From positions 1-19,033 of the forward strand of contig JBATBW010000089.1 of the NCBI GenBank assembly GCA_049662565.1: a DNA stretch of 19,033 nucleotides, read 5' to 3'. The stretch is from JBATBW01 sp049662565 (lineage in GTDB: Bacteria; Bacillota_I; Bacilli_A; Erysipelotrichales; Erysipelotrichaceae). The notes under the pieces were generated by a model that saw nothing but the letters and a program-made list of their open reading frames with translations, had not been told where the DNA came from and did no database searches. Position numbers and translations under genes: made by a program. Shown here in pieces: positions 6,775 through 13,145 of this stretch. Numbering within the stretch: position 1 is the first letter of the stretch; the number at the start of each line of letters is the position of its first letter.

Positions 6775-8357
6775 TTATTAAAAGCATCAGGCAAATCATT
6801 TTCCACTAAAAATGTTGACCCAACTTCCCGATCTCTTACAACCATATCAAAAGCCTCTTTAACCTTATCAACTACAAAAACATTTTCCATATTAAAGTTA
6901 TTGTCTTTCAATCCATCAAAAATTGGCGCAGTTTGATTTTTACCCACTAAATAAACATAATCACACTTACCGACCATATACTTACCCAATTCATAATTAA
7001 GGGCATACTGCTTATCACCTAGTTCAATCATTCCACAGGTAACCACAATCCGATCTTTATCCATCATGCTGATAACATCAACCGCCATTTTACTACCAAC
7101 CGGATTTGAATTAAAAGCATCATCAATCATTACATATTTACCAAAGGGCCTAATTTGCAAACGATGTTCGACCTGCTTAACTTTACTTACCGCTTTTTGT
7201 AAAGTATCTAAATCAATACCCAAATGAATGCCTACTGCAATGCTCGCAAGAATGTTACTAATATTATGCTTTCCCAATAACTTTGTTTCAAAATGATAAA
7301 TTTGGTCATTATCATAATCCCTCACATCAAAACTACTGCCACTAGGACTATACTTTATATTAATAGCTTGATAATCAACATCACTACTATCAATTCCAAT
7401 ATACTTAATTTTCACATTATTCTTCACTCGATAACTACGAATATACTCATTATCTTTATTCAAAACTCCTAAACCATCGGTAGGTAACATCTCCATCATC
7501 TGCATCTTTTCTCTAATAATATTATCCATCGACTCAAAAGTTTGTAGATGCGCAGGCCCGATTGAAGATACAATACCAATACTAGGAGAAACAAAATCCA
7601 TTAAATACTTAATATCATCAACTTTATCTGCACCCATTTCACAAACAAATATTTGATGAATCCCTTTTAAATGTTCGTTAATAGTACGACAAATTCCCAT
7701 CGGTGTATTAAATGAAGCCGGAGTCATCAAAGTATAATATTTCTCATTTAAAATATTTTGCAATATATTTTTAGTACTAGTTTTACCATAACTACCAGTT
7801 ATCCCAATCTTAATTAAATCTGATAACTCATCCAACTTTTTCTTGCTATCCGAAACGAATTTATTATGGAACGCAGTTTCTAAAGGTTGATTAATTATTC
7901 CCATTATAACAATTAAAAGATAATTTGAAACCCATCCTAACCCTAATAAATAAGATTTACTAAAAATAACAATAAGTATACCAAATAAAATATTCAATAA
8001 TGATAAAGTCACACATTGGCGAATAACCCTTTTAGTAAAAACCAATGGTTTGATTTTATCTTTCTTCTTTTCATTAATAAATCCTCTTAGTCCACTGATA
8101 GCTAATAGTAGAATCGACAAAATATAACTTAAAATTTCTGATTTCATCCAATTAAAAATAAAATATAAAGCTAATATAACAATTAAAGAAATTACCAAAT
8201 TCTTCAAAAAACCGCCAATATTATTTCTAATCCATTTAAGATACCGCTTAATTTCATACCGATTTTGTTGAAACATATGCAATAAATACCAACAAAGAGG
8301 TAAAACAAAGACTAAATAACTAATAACCATTAAAACATTCATCACTATTTTCATCAT
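6771..8357 (-). CDS. murF: Membrane-anchored MurF-like Mur ligase
   Basis: Probably adds D-Ala-D-Ala to UDP-MurNAc-tripeptide using ATP. Soluble MurF is about 450 residues; this protein has 528. About 160 N-terminal residues hold some five predicted membrane segments (roughly 8-28, 51-70, 73-92, 113-133, 137-157). The ligase part has the P-loop GITGSYGKTST at 185-195, CEMGA at 239-243, GPAHL at 267-271, the region of the carbamylated lysine (REKMQMME, Lys284), LLGKHNISNILA at 361-372 and DDAFNSNP at 412-419. It lacks the usual N-terminal MurF UDP-binding domain, and the membrane region takes its place. An AAGGAG site precedes tandem ATGs; the first overlaps the stop of the hydrolase gene. A different ligase activity within the Mur family cannot be excluded, so the symbol is by best fit. 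Confidence 0.78.
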   Translation of the reverse strand: MMKIVMNVLMVISYLVFVLPLCWYLLHMFQQNRYEIKRYLKWIRNNIGGFLKNLVISLIVILALYFIFNWMKSEILSYILSILLLAISGLRGFINEKKKDKIKPLVFTKRVIRQCVTLSLLNILFGILIVIFSKSYLLGLGWVSNYLLIVIMGIINQPLETAFHNKFVSDSKKKLDELSDLIKIGITGSYGKTSTKNILQNILNEKYYTLMTPASFNTPMGICRTINEHLKGIHQIFVCEMGADKVDDIKYLMDFVSPSIGIVSSIGPAHLQTFESMDNIIREKMQMMEMLPTDGLGVLNKDNEYIRSYRVKNNVKIKYIGIDSSDVDYQAINIKYSPSGSSFDVRDYDNDQIYHFETKLLGKHNISNILASIAVGIHLGIDLDTLQKAVSKVKQVEHRLQIRPFGKYVMIDDAFNSNPVGSKMAVDVISMMDKDRIVVTCGMIELGDKQYALNYELGKYMVGKCDYVYLVGKNQTAPIFDGLKDNNFNMENVFVVDKVKEAFDMVVRDREVGSTFLVENDLPDAFNK

Positions 8358-9103
8358 TTTATCTCCTTATCTAAAAATATATCCATCACCCTTAAAAAAC
8401 GATCCATTTGATGATAGTAAGCATAATGATCATCATTTTCAAAAACCGCTAAACCTGCATTAGGTAAATGTTTCTCATAATACTGCCCCATCCAAAGTGG
8501 CGTTGCATCATCATTTGAACCATACACCAACAAAGTTTCTGCTTTAATCTTACTCAAACAAGGTTTAATATCCTCATTAACTACTTTCACAAAAGTAGCG
8601 CGCATAATACCATCTAAAGCTTGATAATCGCTACTCCCTACTTTCTTATTCGCTCCAACTTCACTAAACATCGGAATCTTTCTAATTTGTTTTCCTAATT
8701 TATATGAATATACTTTCGCATAATAATCTAATCCTCTTTTACTTTTTAAACCCGCTGCCCCCGTTAACACCATCTTTTTAACAACGTTTTCACTCGCAAA
8801 TCTTAAAGCGATACGACAACCAAAAGAATGTCCTACTAAAATTGGATCAGTAATTTTAAAACGGTCTAAAAACAACTTAAAATCATTAGTATAATCAATT
8901 GTACTATAAGCCGTCTTTGGATGATCACTACCACCAAAACCCGGAAAATTATAATTATAAACCGTAAAAAAACGATTAAAATGATTCGCAATAGGTTCCA
9001 TCATCATTGAAGACTGACCCCAACCATGCATCAAAACCATCACTTGATCACCTGTTCCACTTTTTTCATATACGATATTTATTCCATTAATTTCAACTTC
9101 CAT
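8354..9103 (-). CDS. Alpha/beta-fold hydrolase
   Basis: A cytosolic serine hydrolase of unknown substrate, 249 residues. It shows an oxyanion strand VLMHGWGQS, the nucleophile elbow GHSFG (Ser93), the acid region YGSNDDATP (Asp198/199) and the likely catalytic His226 in DDHYAYYH. The frame stays open 17 codons further upstream, but I place the start at ATG 9101-9103. The family's first strand (MEVEINGINIVYE) begins there, and the likely promoter -10 at 9124-9129 puts the upstream ATGs outside the transcript. It is first in an operon with the MurF-like ligase and VanZ-RDD, overlapping the ligase by 4 nt. Context hints at an envelope ester or amide substrate; that is inference. Confidence 0.85.
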   Translation of the reverse strand: MEVEINGINIVYEKSGTGDQVMVLMHGWGQSSMMMEPIANHFNRFFTVYNYNFPGFGGSDHPKTAYSTIDYTNDFKLFLDRFKITDPILVGHSFGCRIALRFASENVVKKMVLTGAAGLKSKRGLDYYAKVYSYKLGKQIRKIPMFSEVGANKKVGSSDYQALDGIMRATFVKVVNEDIKPCLSKIKAETLLVYGSNDDATPLWMGQYYEKHLPNAGLAVFENDDHYAYYHQMDRFLRVMDIFLDKEIK

Positions 9104-9123
9104 AATAACCCCATTTCCTTTAT

Positions 9124-9154
9124 ATTTTATCATAAAAACCATTATTATGACCAA
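9124..9154 (-). promoter_or_regulatory. Probable promoter of the hydrolase-murF-VanZ operon
   Basis: On the minus strand an extended -10 TGATAAAAT (9124-9132) with a possible -35 TTGGTC (9149-9154) at 19-nt spacing. It lies just after the upstream operon's terminator and about 20 nt before the chosen start. The spacing is long, so confidence is moderate. Confidence 0.4.
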
Positions 9155-9184
9155 TATATCTAATTATTGTGTCATCCAATTATG

Positions 9185-9215
9185 AAAAAACGGATACTCC
9201 TTTTCGTCCTATCCG
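9185..9215 (-). terminator. Terminator after the ygjP-like gene
   Basis: On the minus strand CGGATA (9210-9215) and TATCCG (9191-9196) form a 6-bp GC-containing stem around a 13-nt loop, followed by TTTTTT (9185-9190). It begins 4 nt after the TAA stop of the ygjP-like gene. This is a typical intrinsic terminator layout, though the loop is large. Confidence 0.7.
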
Positions 9216-9218
9216 CAA

Positions 9219-9812
9219 TTATCGAACTTCTTTAACTAATAACTTATAATCAGGAACGTATTTTTTCAATAAATCATAAAAACCCTTACCATGATTCATA
9301 TGAATCAAATGACAAAGTTCATGAAAAACCACCATCTCCATAAACTCTACCCGATAATGTAAAACATTAATCGAGATCGATATTTCATAATTACTATGAC
9401 AAATCCCAAAAGTTCTTTTCAATCTTTTGATTTGAATTTTCTTTGGTTTCACCTCAAAACCATCCACACATTTATTAACAATATCTAACAAAATATTCTG
9501 ATTATCAATCAAAATATTCTCTTTAATTAAACTAATATTATCCTTTTTCGTATAATAAATATACAGCTGTTGACCCTTAAACTCATACTTATTAAAGGAA
9601 CTCTCTTTATAAATTAAATCATAATCTTTCCCTAGAAAACTAAAAACACTATCATCTTTCATTTTACTATTAATCTTATCCATGTTTTTTAAAATCAATT
9701 CTTCAATATCTTTCTTCTTGACAAACTTATTCGTATATACCACTACTTGATTATCAATAACCTTAATAGCCGTACTCTTACGATCACTAATCTTTAATAT
9801 ATAATCGATCAT
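9219..9812 (-). CDS. YgjP-like zinc metallopeptidase-family protein (DUF45)
   Basis: A 197-residue cytosolic protein of the YgjP/DUF45 family, related in its metal site to zinc metallopeptidases. The motif HELCHLIHMNH at 164-174 gives His164, Glu165 and His168, with His174 as a third ligand, followed by GKGFYDLLKKYVPDYK, the usual C-terminal signature. The cellular role of this family is poorly defined. The start overlaps the stop of maf by 4 nt (ATGA), with a poor ribosome binding site, so translation is probably coupled. It is the last gene of the xthA-maf-ygjP operon. Confidence 0.85.
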   Translation of the reverse strand: MIDYILKISDRKSTAIKVIDNQVVVYTNKFVKKKDIEELILKNMDKINSKMKDDSVFSFLGKDYDLIYKESSFNKYEFKGQQLYIYYTKKDNISLIKENILIDNQNILLDIVNKCVDGFEVKPKKIQIKRLKRTFGICHSNYEISISINVLHYRVEFMEMVVFHELCHLIHMNHGKGFYDLLKKYVPDYKLLVKEVR

Positions 9813-10354
9813 AACTTCTTTAAATTTTCATTCAATAAACAAATCGGTAACCCCATTACATTATAATAGTCACCAACAATTCCTTTAATAAATAAAGCTG
9901 CTTTATCTTGAATACCATAACTACCCGCTTTATCATAAGGCGAACATTCATTAATATAATCAGCAATTTCTTCATCGCTAATATCTTTAAAAAAAACTTG
10001 GCTTATACAACTAAAAGTGATACTCTTTTTCTTAGAAAATATCGTAACCCCGGTAATAACTTCATGCATATTATTGTTAAGCTTCTTCAACATTAAAAAA
10101 GCTTCATCAAAATTTTTAGGTTTACCCAATATTTCATTCTCAATAACAACAACCGTATCCGCTCCGATTACTACTTCATCTAAATTATGCTTAAAAACCG
10201 CCAAAGACTTACGATAGGATAATTGTTCAACCTCCTTAACAATTTCATTATCTAAATTTAAAGTTTCATCAACATCACTTACTTCTACTCTAAAATCCTT
10301 AGTAATATACTCTAATAATTCTTTTCTTCGACTAGATTTACTCGCTAATATCAT
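9809..10354 (-). CDS. maf: Maf-family nucleotide pyrophosphatase
   Basis: A house-cleaning enzyme that hydrolyses non-canonical or pyrimidine nucleoside triphosphates to monophosphates, 181 residues. It shows the start signature LASKSSRRKELL at 3-14, GADTVV at 64-69 (Asp66), LGKP at 76-79, TGV at 101-103, YDKAGSYGIQDKA at 140-152 and GDYYNVMGLP at 161-170. The retained YDKAGxYxIQ stretch fits the YhdE (dTTP/UTP) branch. The ATG follows an AGGTGA site, 12 nt after the xthA stop. In bacilli maf often sits with cell-shape genes; here it sits with DNA repair. Confidence 0.92.
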   Translation of the reverse strand: MILASKSSRRKELLEYITKDFRVEVSDVDETLNLDNEIVKEVEQLSYRKSLAVFKHNLDEVVIGADTVVVIENEILGKPKNFDEAFLMLKKLNNNMHEVITGVTIFSKKKSITFSCISQVFFKDISDEEIADYINECSPYDKAGSYGIQDKAALFIKGIVGDYYNVMGLPICLLNENLKKL

Positions 10355-10366
10355 TTCTTCACCTAC

Positions 10367-11113
10367 CTATATTTCTATATCCAAAACAACTGGACAATGA
10401 TCGCTCCCTAATATTTGTGTATCAATAATACAATCACTAATTCTATCCTTTAAAATATCACTCACCACAAAATAATCAATTCTCCACCCCGCATTATTAG
10501 CTCTTGCATTAAAACGATAACTCCACCAACTATATTCCACCTTATCAGGATACAAATAACGATAAGCATCAATATAATTATTTTCTAATAATATATTAAA
10601 CTTATTTCTTTCTTCGATAGTATATCCCGCATTTCTTTCATTAGATTTTGCGTTTTTCAAATCAATAGGTTGATGTGCAACATTCAAATCACCACATAAA
10701 ATAACCGGCTTATCTAATTTATTCAAATAAACTAAAAAAGCATCTTCCCAAATCTGACGATAATCCAAACGCTCCAACTCGGCCTTAGAATTAGGCGTAT
10801 AACAACAAACAACATAATAATTATCATATTGTGCTGTAATGACTCTTCCTTCTTGATCATGTTCTTCTTGACCAATACCAAAAGTCACGCTAATGGGCTC
10901 TACCTTACTATATAAAGCTGTTGAAGAATATCCTTTTTTAACGGCACTATTATAATATGAAAAATAACCATCATAGCTAAAATCAACTTGATCAGGTTGC
11001 ATTTTCGTTTCTTGCACACAAAATATATCCGCATTTTGACTAAGAAAATAATCATCAAACCCTTTAGTTCTACATGCGCGTAACCCATTTACATTCCACG
11101 TTATAATTTTCAT
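10367..11113 (-). CDS. xth: Exodeoxyribonuclease III / AP endonuclease
   Basis: Cuts DNA at abasic sites and removes 3' blocking groups in base excision repair. The 248-residue protein has all the catalytic stations of the ExoIII family: ITWNVNGLRA (Asn7), QETK (Glu35), YTPNS (Tyr105), GDLNVAH (Asp142, Asn144), GWRIDYFVVS (Asp213) and SDHCPV (Asp238, His239). I start at the second of two tandem ATGs (11111-11113) because AGAGG is 6 nt from it and only 3 nt from the first; longer versions extend into non-homologous sequence. It is first in its operon, facing the divergent CNNM gene. Confidence 0.94.
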   Translation of the reverse strand: MKIITWNVNGLRACRTKGFDDYFLSQNADIFCVQETKMQPDQVDFSYDGYFSYYNSAVKKGYSSTALYSKVEPISVTFGIGQEEHDQEGRVITAQYDNYYVVCCYTPNSKAELERLDYRQIWEDAFLVYLNKLDKPVILCGDLNVAHQPIDLKNAKSNERNAGYTIEERNKFNILLENNYIDAYRYLYPDKVEYSWWSYRFNARANNAGWRIDYFVVSDILKDRISDCIIDTQILGSDHCPVVLDIEI

Positions 11114-11149
11114 CATATACCTCTTTTCAATTTTTATAATCATAAATAT

Positions 11150-11170
11150 ATTATAGTTTATCTTAAACTA
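11150..11170 (-). promoter_or_regulatory. Possible xthA promoter -10 with an adjoining inverted repeat
   Basis: On the minus strand TATAAT (11150-11155) lies about 37 nt before the xthA start. The perfect 7-bp inverted repeat TAGTTTA-TCT-TAAACTA (11154-11170) abuts and overlaps it by 2 nt. No good -35 box is visible at 16-18 nt. The repeat could be an operator or chance in AT-rich DNA. Confidence 0.3.
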
Positions 11171-11234
11171 TTATTCTATAAATACTATCCCAATATTAAA
11201 AAATCATGCGAAAAGCCATAAAACCTTTCAAATA

Positions 11235-11263
11235 TTGCACTAAATATTCGGTTGTGATATAAT
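11235..11263 (+). promoter_or_regulatory. Promoter of the CNNM/CBS membrane protein gene
   Basis: TTGCAC (11235-11240), a 17-nt spacer and TATAAT (11258-11263), with a TGTGA extension upstream of the -10. This is the best sigma-A-type promoter in the window and the only one on the plus strand. The leader to the start is short, about 20 nt. Confidence 0.75.
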
Positions 11264-11275
11264 TTTATCATGATT

Positions 11276-11282
11276 AAGGAGG
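11276..11282 (+). promoter_or_regulatory. Ribosome binding site that fixes a TTG start
   Basis: A full AAGGAGG is followed after 9 nt by TTG at 11292-11294. No in-frame ATG or GTG fits near it, so the CNNM gene most likely begins with the rare start codon TTG. Confidence 0.7.
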
Positions 11283-11291
11283 ACTCTTATT

Positions 11292-12644
11292 TTGGACGTC
11301 GATCAGATAATTTTTTCAATTATATTACAATTAGTATTAATATTATTAAATGCTATTTTTGCTTGTGCAGAAATCGCAGTTCTTTCAGTTAATGATAATC
11401 GAATAAACAAATTAGTTAACGAAAACAACAACAAAGCAAAAAGGATACAAAAACTTACAGAAAACCCCGCTAAATTTTTATCAACAATTCAAGTTGCCAT
11501 CACTTTATCAGGTTTTATGGGAAGTGCATTTGCAGCCGATAATTTCTCAAAACCAATAGTTAATATGCTATTATCTTGGGGTGTACAAATACCAGCTGCA
11601 ACTTTATCTACATTATCAGTTATTGTTATTACGTTAATTTTATCATACTTTACTTTAATTTTTGGCGAATTAGTACCAAAAAGACTAGCAATGAAAAACC
11701 CTGAAAAAATAAGTTTAGCTTTAAGTGGAATTGTTGGTGCTATATCTTTTTTCTTTAAACCAATTGTCGCATTTTTAACAGTTTCAACAAACGGTATATT
11801 AAGATTATTAGGTGTGGATCCTAACGAAGTAGAAGAAGATGTAACCGAAGAAGAAATTATAATGATGGTCGATGCCGGAAGTGAAAAAGGCACTATTGAT
11901 TTAGATGAACAAACATTTATCAAAAACATTTTTGAATTTGATGATATTACTGTTGAAGAAATATGCACCCATCGAACAGATATGGCCATGTTGTGGATGG
12001 ATGATGATATGGATGAATGGAACAAAATTATTCATGATAACCGTCATTCCCTATACCCTGTATGTAGTGATTCAGTCGATAATATAGTTGGTGTCTTAGA
12101 TGTAAAAACATATTTCAGACTTGAAGATAAATCAAGAGAAAATGTCGTAATTAGAGCGATAAAAAAAGCGCAGTTTGTACCCGAAACATTAAAAGCTGAT
12201 ATGCTATTCCAATCGATGAAAAAAAGTGGTAATTACTTCGCCCTTGTTTTGGATGAATATGGCGGTTTAAGCGGTTTAGTAACAATGAACGATTTAATTG
12301 AACAATTAGTAGGTGATTTAGTTGAAGAAGATGATTTAAAAGTGCAACCATCAATCATTAAAATTAACGATACAACTTATTCTATTATTGGCAATATAGA
12401 AATCGAAGAATTAAACGAAAAACTAAATTTAACAATTCCTGCCGAAGAATTTGAAACCTTCAGTGGATTAGTTTTTGATACCATTGGTAACATTCCTGAA
12501 GATGGGACGCAATTTGAAATTCAATTCGATAATATTTTAATCAAAATAATTGAACTAAAAGAACATCGAGTAGAAAAAGCAACCATCTACCTATTACCAG
12601 AAGAAGATAAAACAAACGTTGAAAAAGAAAAACAAAAAGGCTAA
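11292..12644 (+). CDS. CNNM/CBS-domain membrane protein (hemolysin C / CorC family)
   Basis: A 450-residue membrane protein of the family linked to magnesium or other cation efflux. It has an N-terminal CNNM (DUF21) transmembrane domain at about 5-195 with the signature FGELVPKRLAMKNPEKI, a CBS-domain pair at about 220-340 (ending in DEYGGLSGLVTMNDLIE), and a C-terminal CorC/HlyC domain at about 350-437. The last 15 residues are highly charged. The older name hemolysin comes from a Brachyspira protein and does not imply toxicity. It is a monocistronic gene on the opposite strand to all others, with its own promoter, a TTG start, and a terminator that includes its stop codon. Confidence 0.93.
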   Translation: MDVDQIIFSIILQLVLILLNAIFACAEIAVLSVNDNRINKLVNENNNKAKRIQKLTENPAKFLSTIQVAITLSGFMGSAFAADNFSKPIVNMLLSWGVQIPAATLSTLSVIVITLILSYFTLIFGELVPKRLAMKNPEKISLALSGIVGAISFFFKPIVAFLTVSTNGILRLLGVDPNEVEEDVTEEEIIMMVDAGSEKGTIDLDEQTFIKNIFEFDDITVEEICTHRTDMAMLWMDDDMDEWNKIIHDNRHSLYPVCSDSVDNIVGVLDVKTYFRLEDKSRENVVIRAIKKAQFVPETLKADMLFQSMKKSGNYFALVLDEYGGLSGLVTMNDLIEQLVGDLVEEDDLKVQPSIIKINDTTYSIIGNIEIEELNEKLNLTIPAEEFETFSGLVFDTIGNIPEDGTQFEIQFDNILIKIIELKEHRVEKATIYLLPEEDKTNVEKEKQKG

Positions 12645-12664
12645 TTCAAATGAATTAGCCTTTT
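12634..12664. terminator. Bidirectional terminator between the CNNM gene and the copper operon
   Basis: GGCTAATTC (12639-12647) and GAATTAGCC (12652-12660) form a perfect 9-bp stem around AAAT. TTTT follows on the plus strand and AAAAA (12634-12638) lies on the other side, giving T tracts on both strands. The plus-strand TAA stop (12642-12644) is within the stem. The copZ stop is 8 nt away. Confidence 0.8.
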
Positions 12665-12667
12665 AAA

Positions 12668-12853
12668 TTATTGCTTTATCTCAAATCCCAAATCATCAAG
12701 GATTTCTACTACAACTTCTTTATCCTTTTCATCGATATTCAATTCTTTGTTTACTAAAGAAATTTCAAAATCAATCTTATCCTTCTCTAAGGCCTTAGAA
12801 ATTCGATTAACACAATTATTACAATTCATATTTAAAACCTTTATTTTTTCCAT
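12668..12853 (-). CDS. copZ: CopZ-like copper chaperone (HMA domain)
   Basis: A 61-residue single HMA domain that should carry Cu(I) to CopA in the cytosol. The metal motif is MNCNNC with Cys11 and Cys14, and the fold ends in the usual LDDLGFEIKQ-type tail. AGGAG sits 7 nt upstream and overlaps the csoR stop. It is the last gene of copA-csoR-copZ. MNCxxC in place of the commoner MxCxxC variants is normal for this family. Confidence 0.88.
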   Translation of the reverse strand: MEKIKVLNMNCNNCVNRISKALEKDKIDFEISLVNKELNIDEKDKEVVVEILDDLGFEIKQ

Positions 12854-12863
12854 TTTCTTTCTC

Positions 12864-13145
12864 CTACATCAACTTATAAATAGTCTTTATTAAATCATCA
12901 ATCACTTCATCATCACCATTTTTAATATCATTCATAACGCAACTCTTAATATGATCACTCAATAATTCTTTATTAAAAGAATTTATCGCACTACTAATAG
13001 CACATGATTGAACTAAAATGTCCGTACAATAATTATCATTTTCCAACATATTAATTATGCCACGAACTTGGCCTTCTATCCTTTTTAACCGATTAATCAA
13101 AACCTTTTTATTTTCACGTACCACTTTCTTTTCACAACAATTCAT
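12864..13145 (-). CDS. csoR: CsoR-family copper-sensing repressor
   Basis: A 93-residue all-helical repressor that leaves its operator when it binds Cu(I). The ligand set Cys40, His65, Cys69 has the C-x24-H-x3-C spacing of copper-type CsoR and not the patterns of RcnR or FrmR. The helix LINRLKRIEGQVRGI at 16-30 is the family DNA-contact region. The ATG overlaps the copA stop by 4 nt. The gene is inside the operon it would control, giving negative autoregulation, and a matching operator lies before copA. An extra CysCys at residues 3-4 is unexplained. Confidence 0.93.
   Translation of the reverse strand: MNCCEKKVVRENKKVLINRLKRIEGQVRGIINMLENDNYCTDILVQSCAISSAINSFNKELLSDHIKSCVMNDIKNGDDEVIDDLIKTIYKLM

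Noticed and set aside
66..8357. A vancomycin-type resistance cluster (Ddl, MurF-like ligase, VanZ)
   Set aside because: The genes are in separate operons and there is no VanH, VanX, VanY, VanS or VanR. The Ddl shows normal D-Ala-D-Ala features and VanZ-like proteins are widespread.
11154..11170. A transcription terminator between xthA and the CNNM gene
   Set aside because: The repeat is short, AT-only apart from two or three bases, has no T tract, and lies between divergent starts, where a terminator is not expected.
11489..12025. A 178-residue open frame on the minus strand inside the CNNM gene
   Set aside because: The plus-strand gene has a promoter, ribosome binding site and full domain set. 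The antisense product is Ser/Ile-rich and resembles no family.
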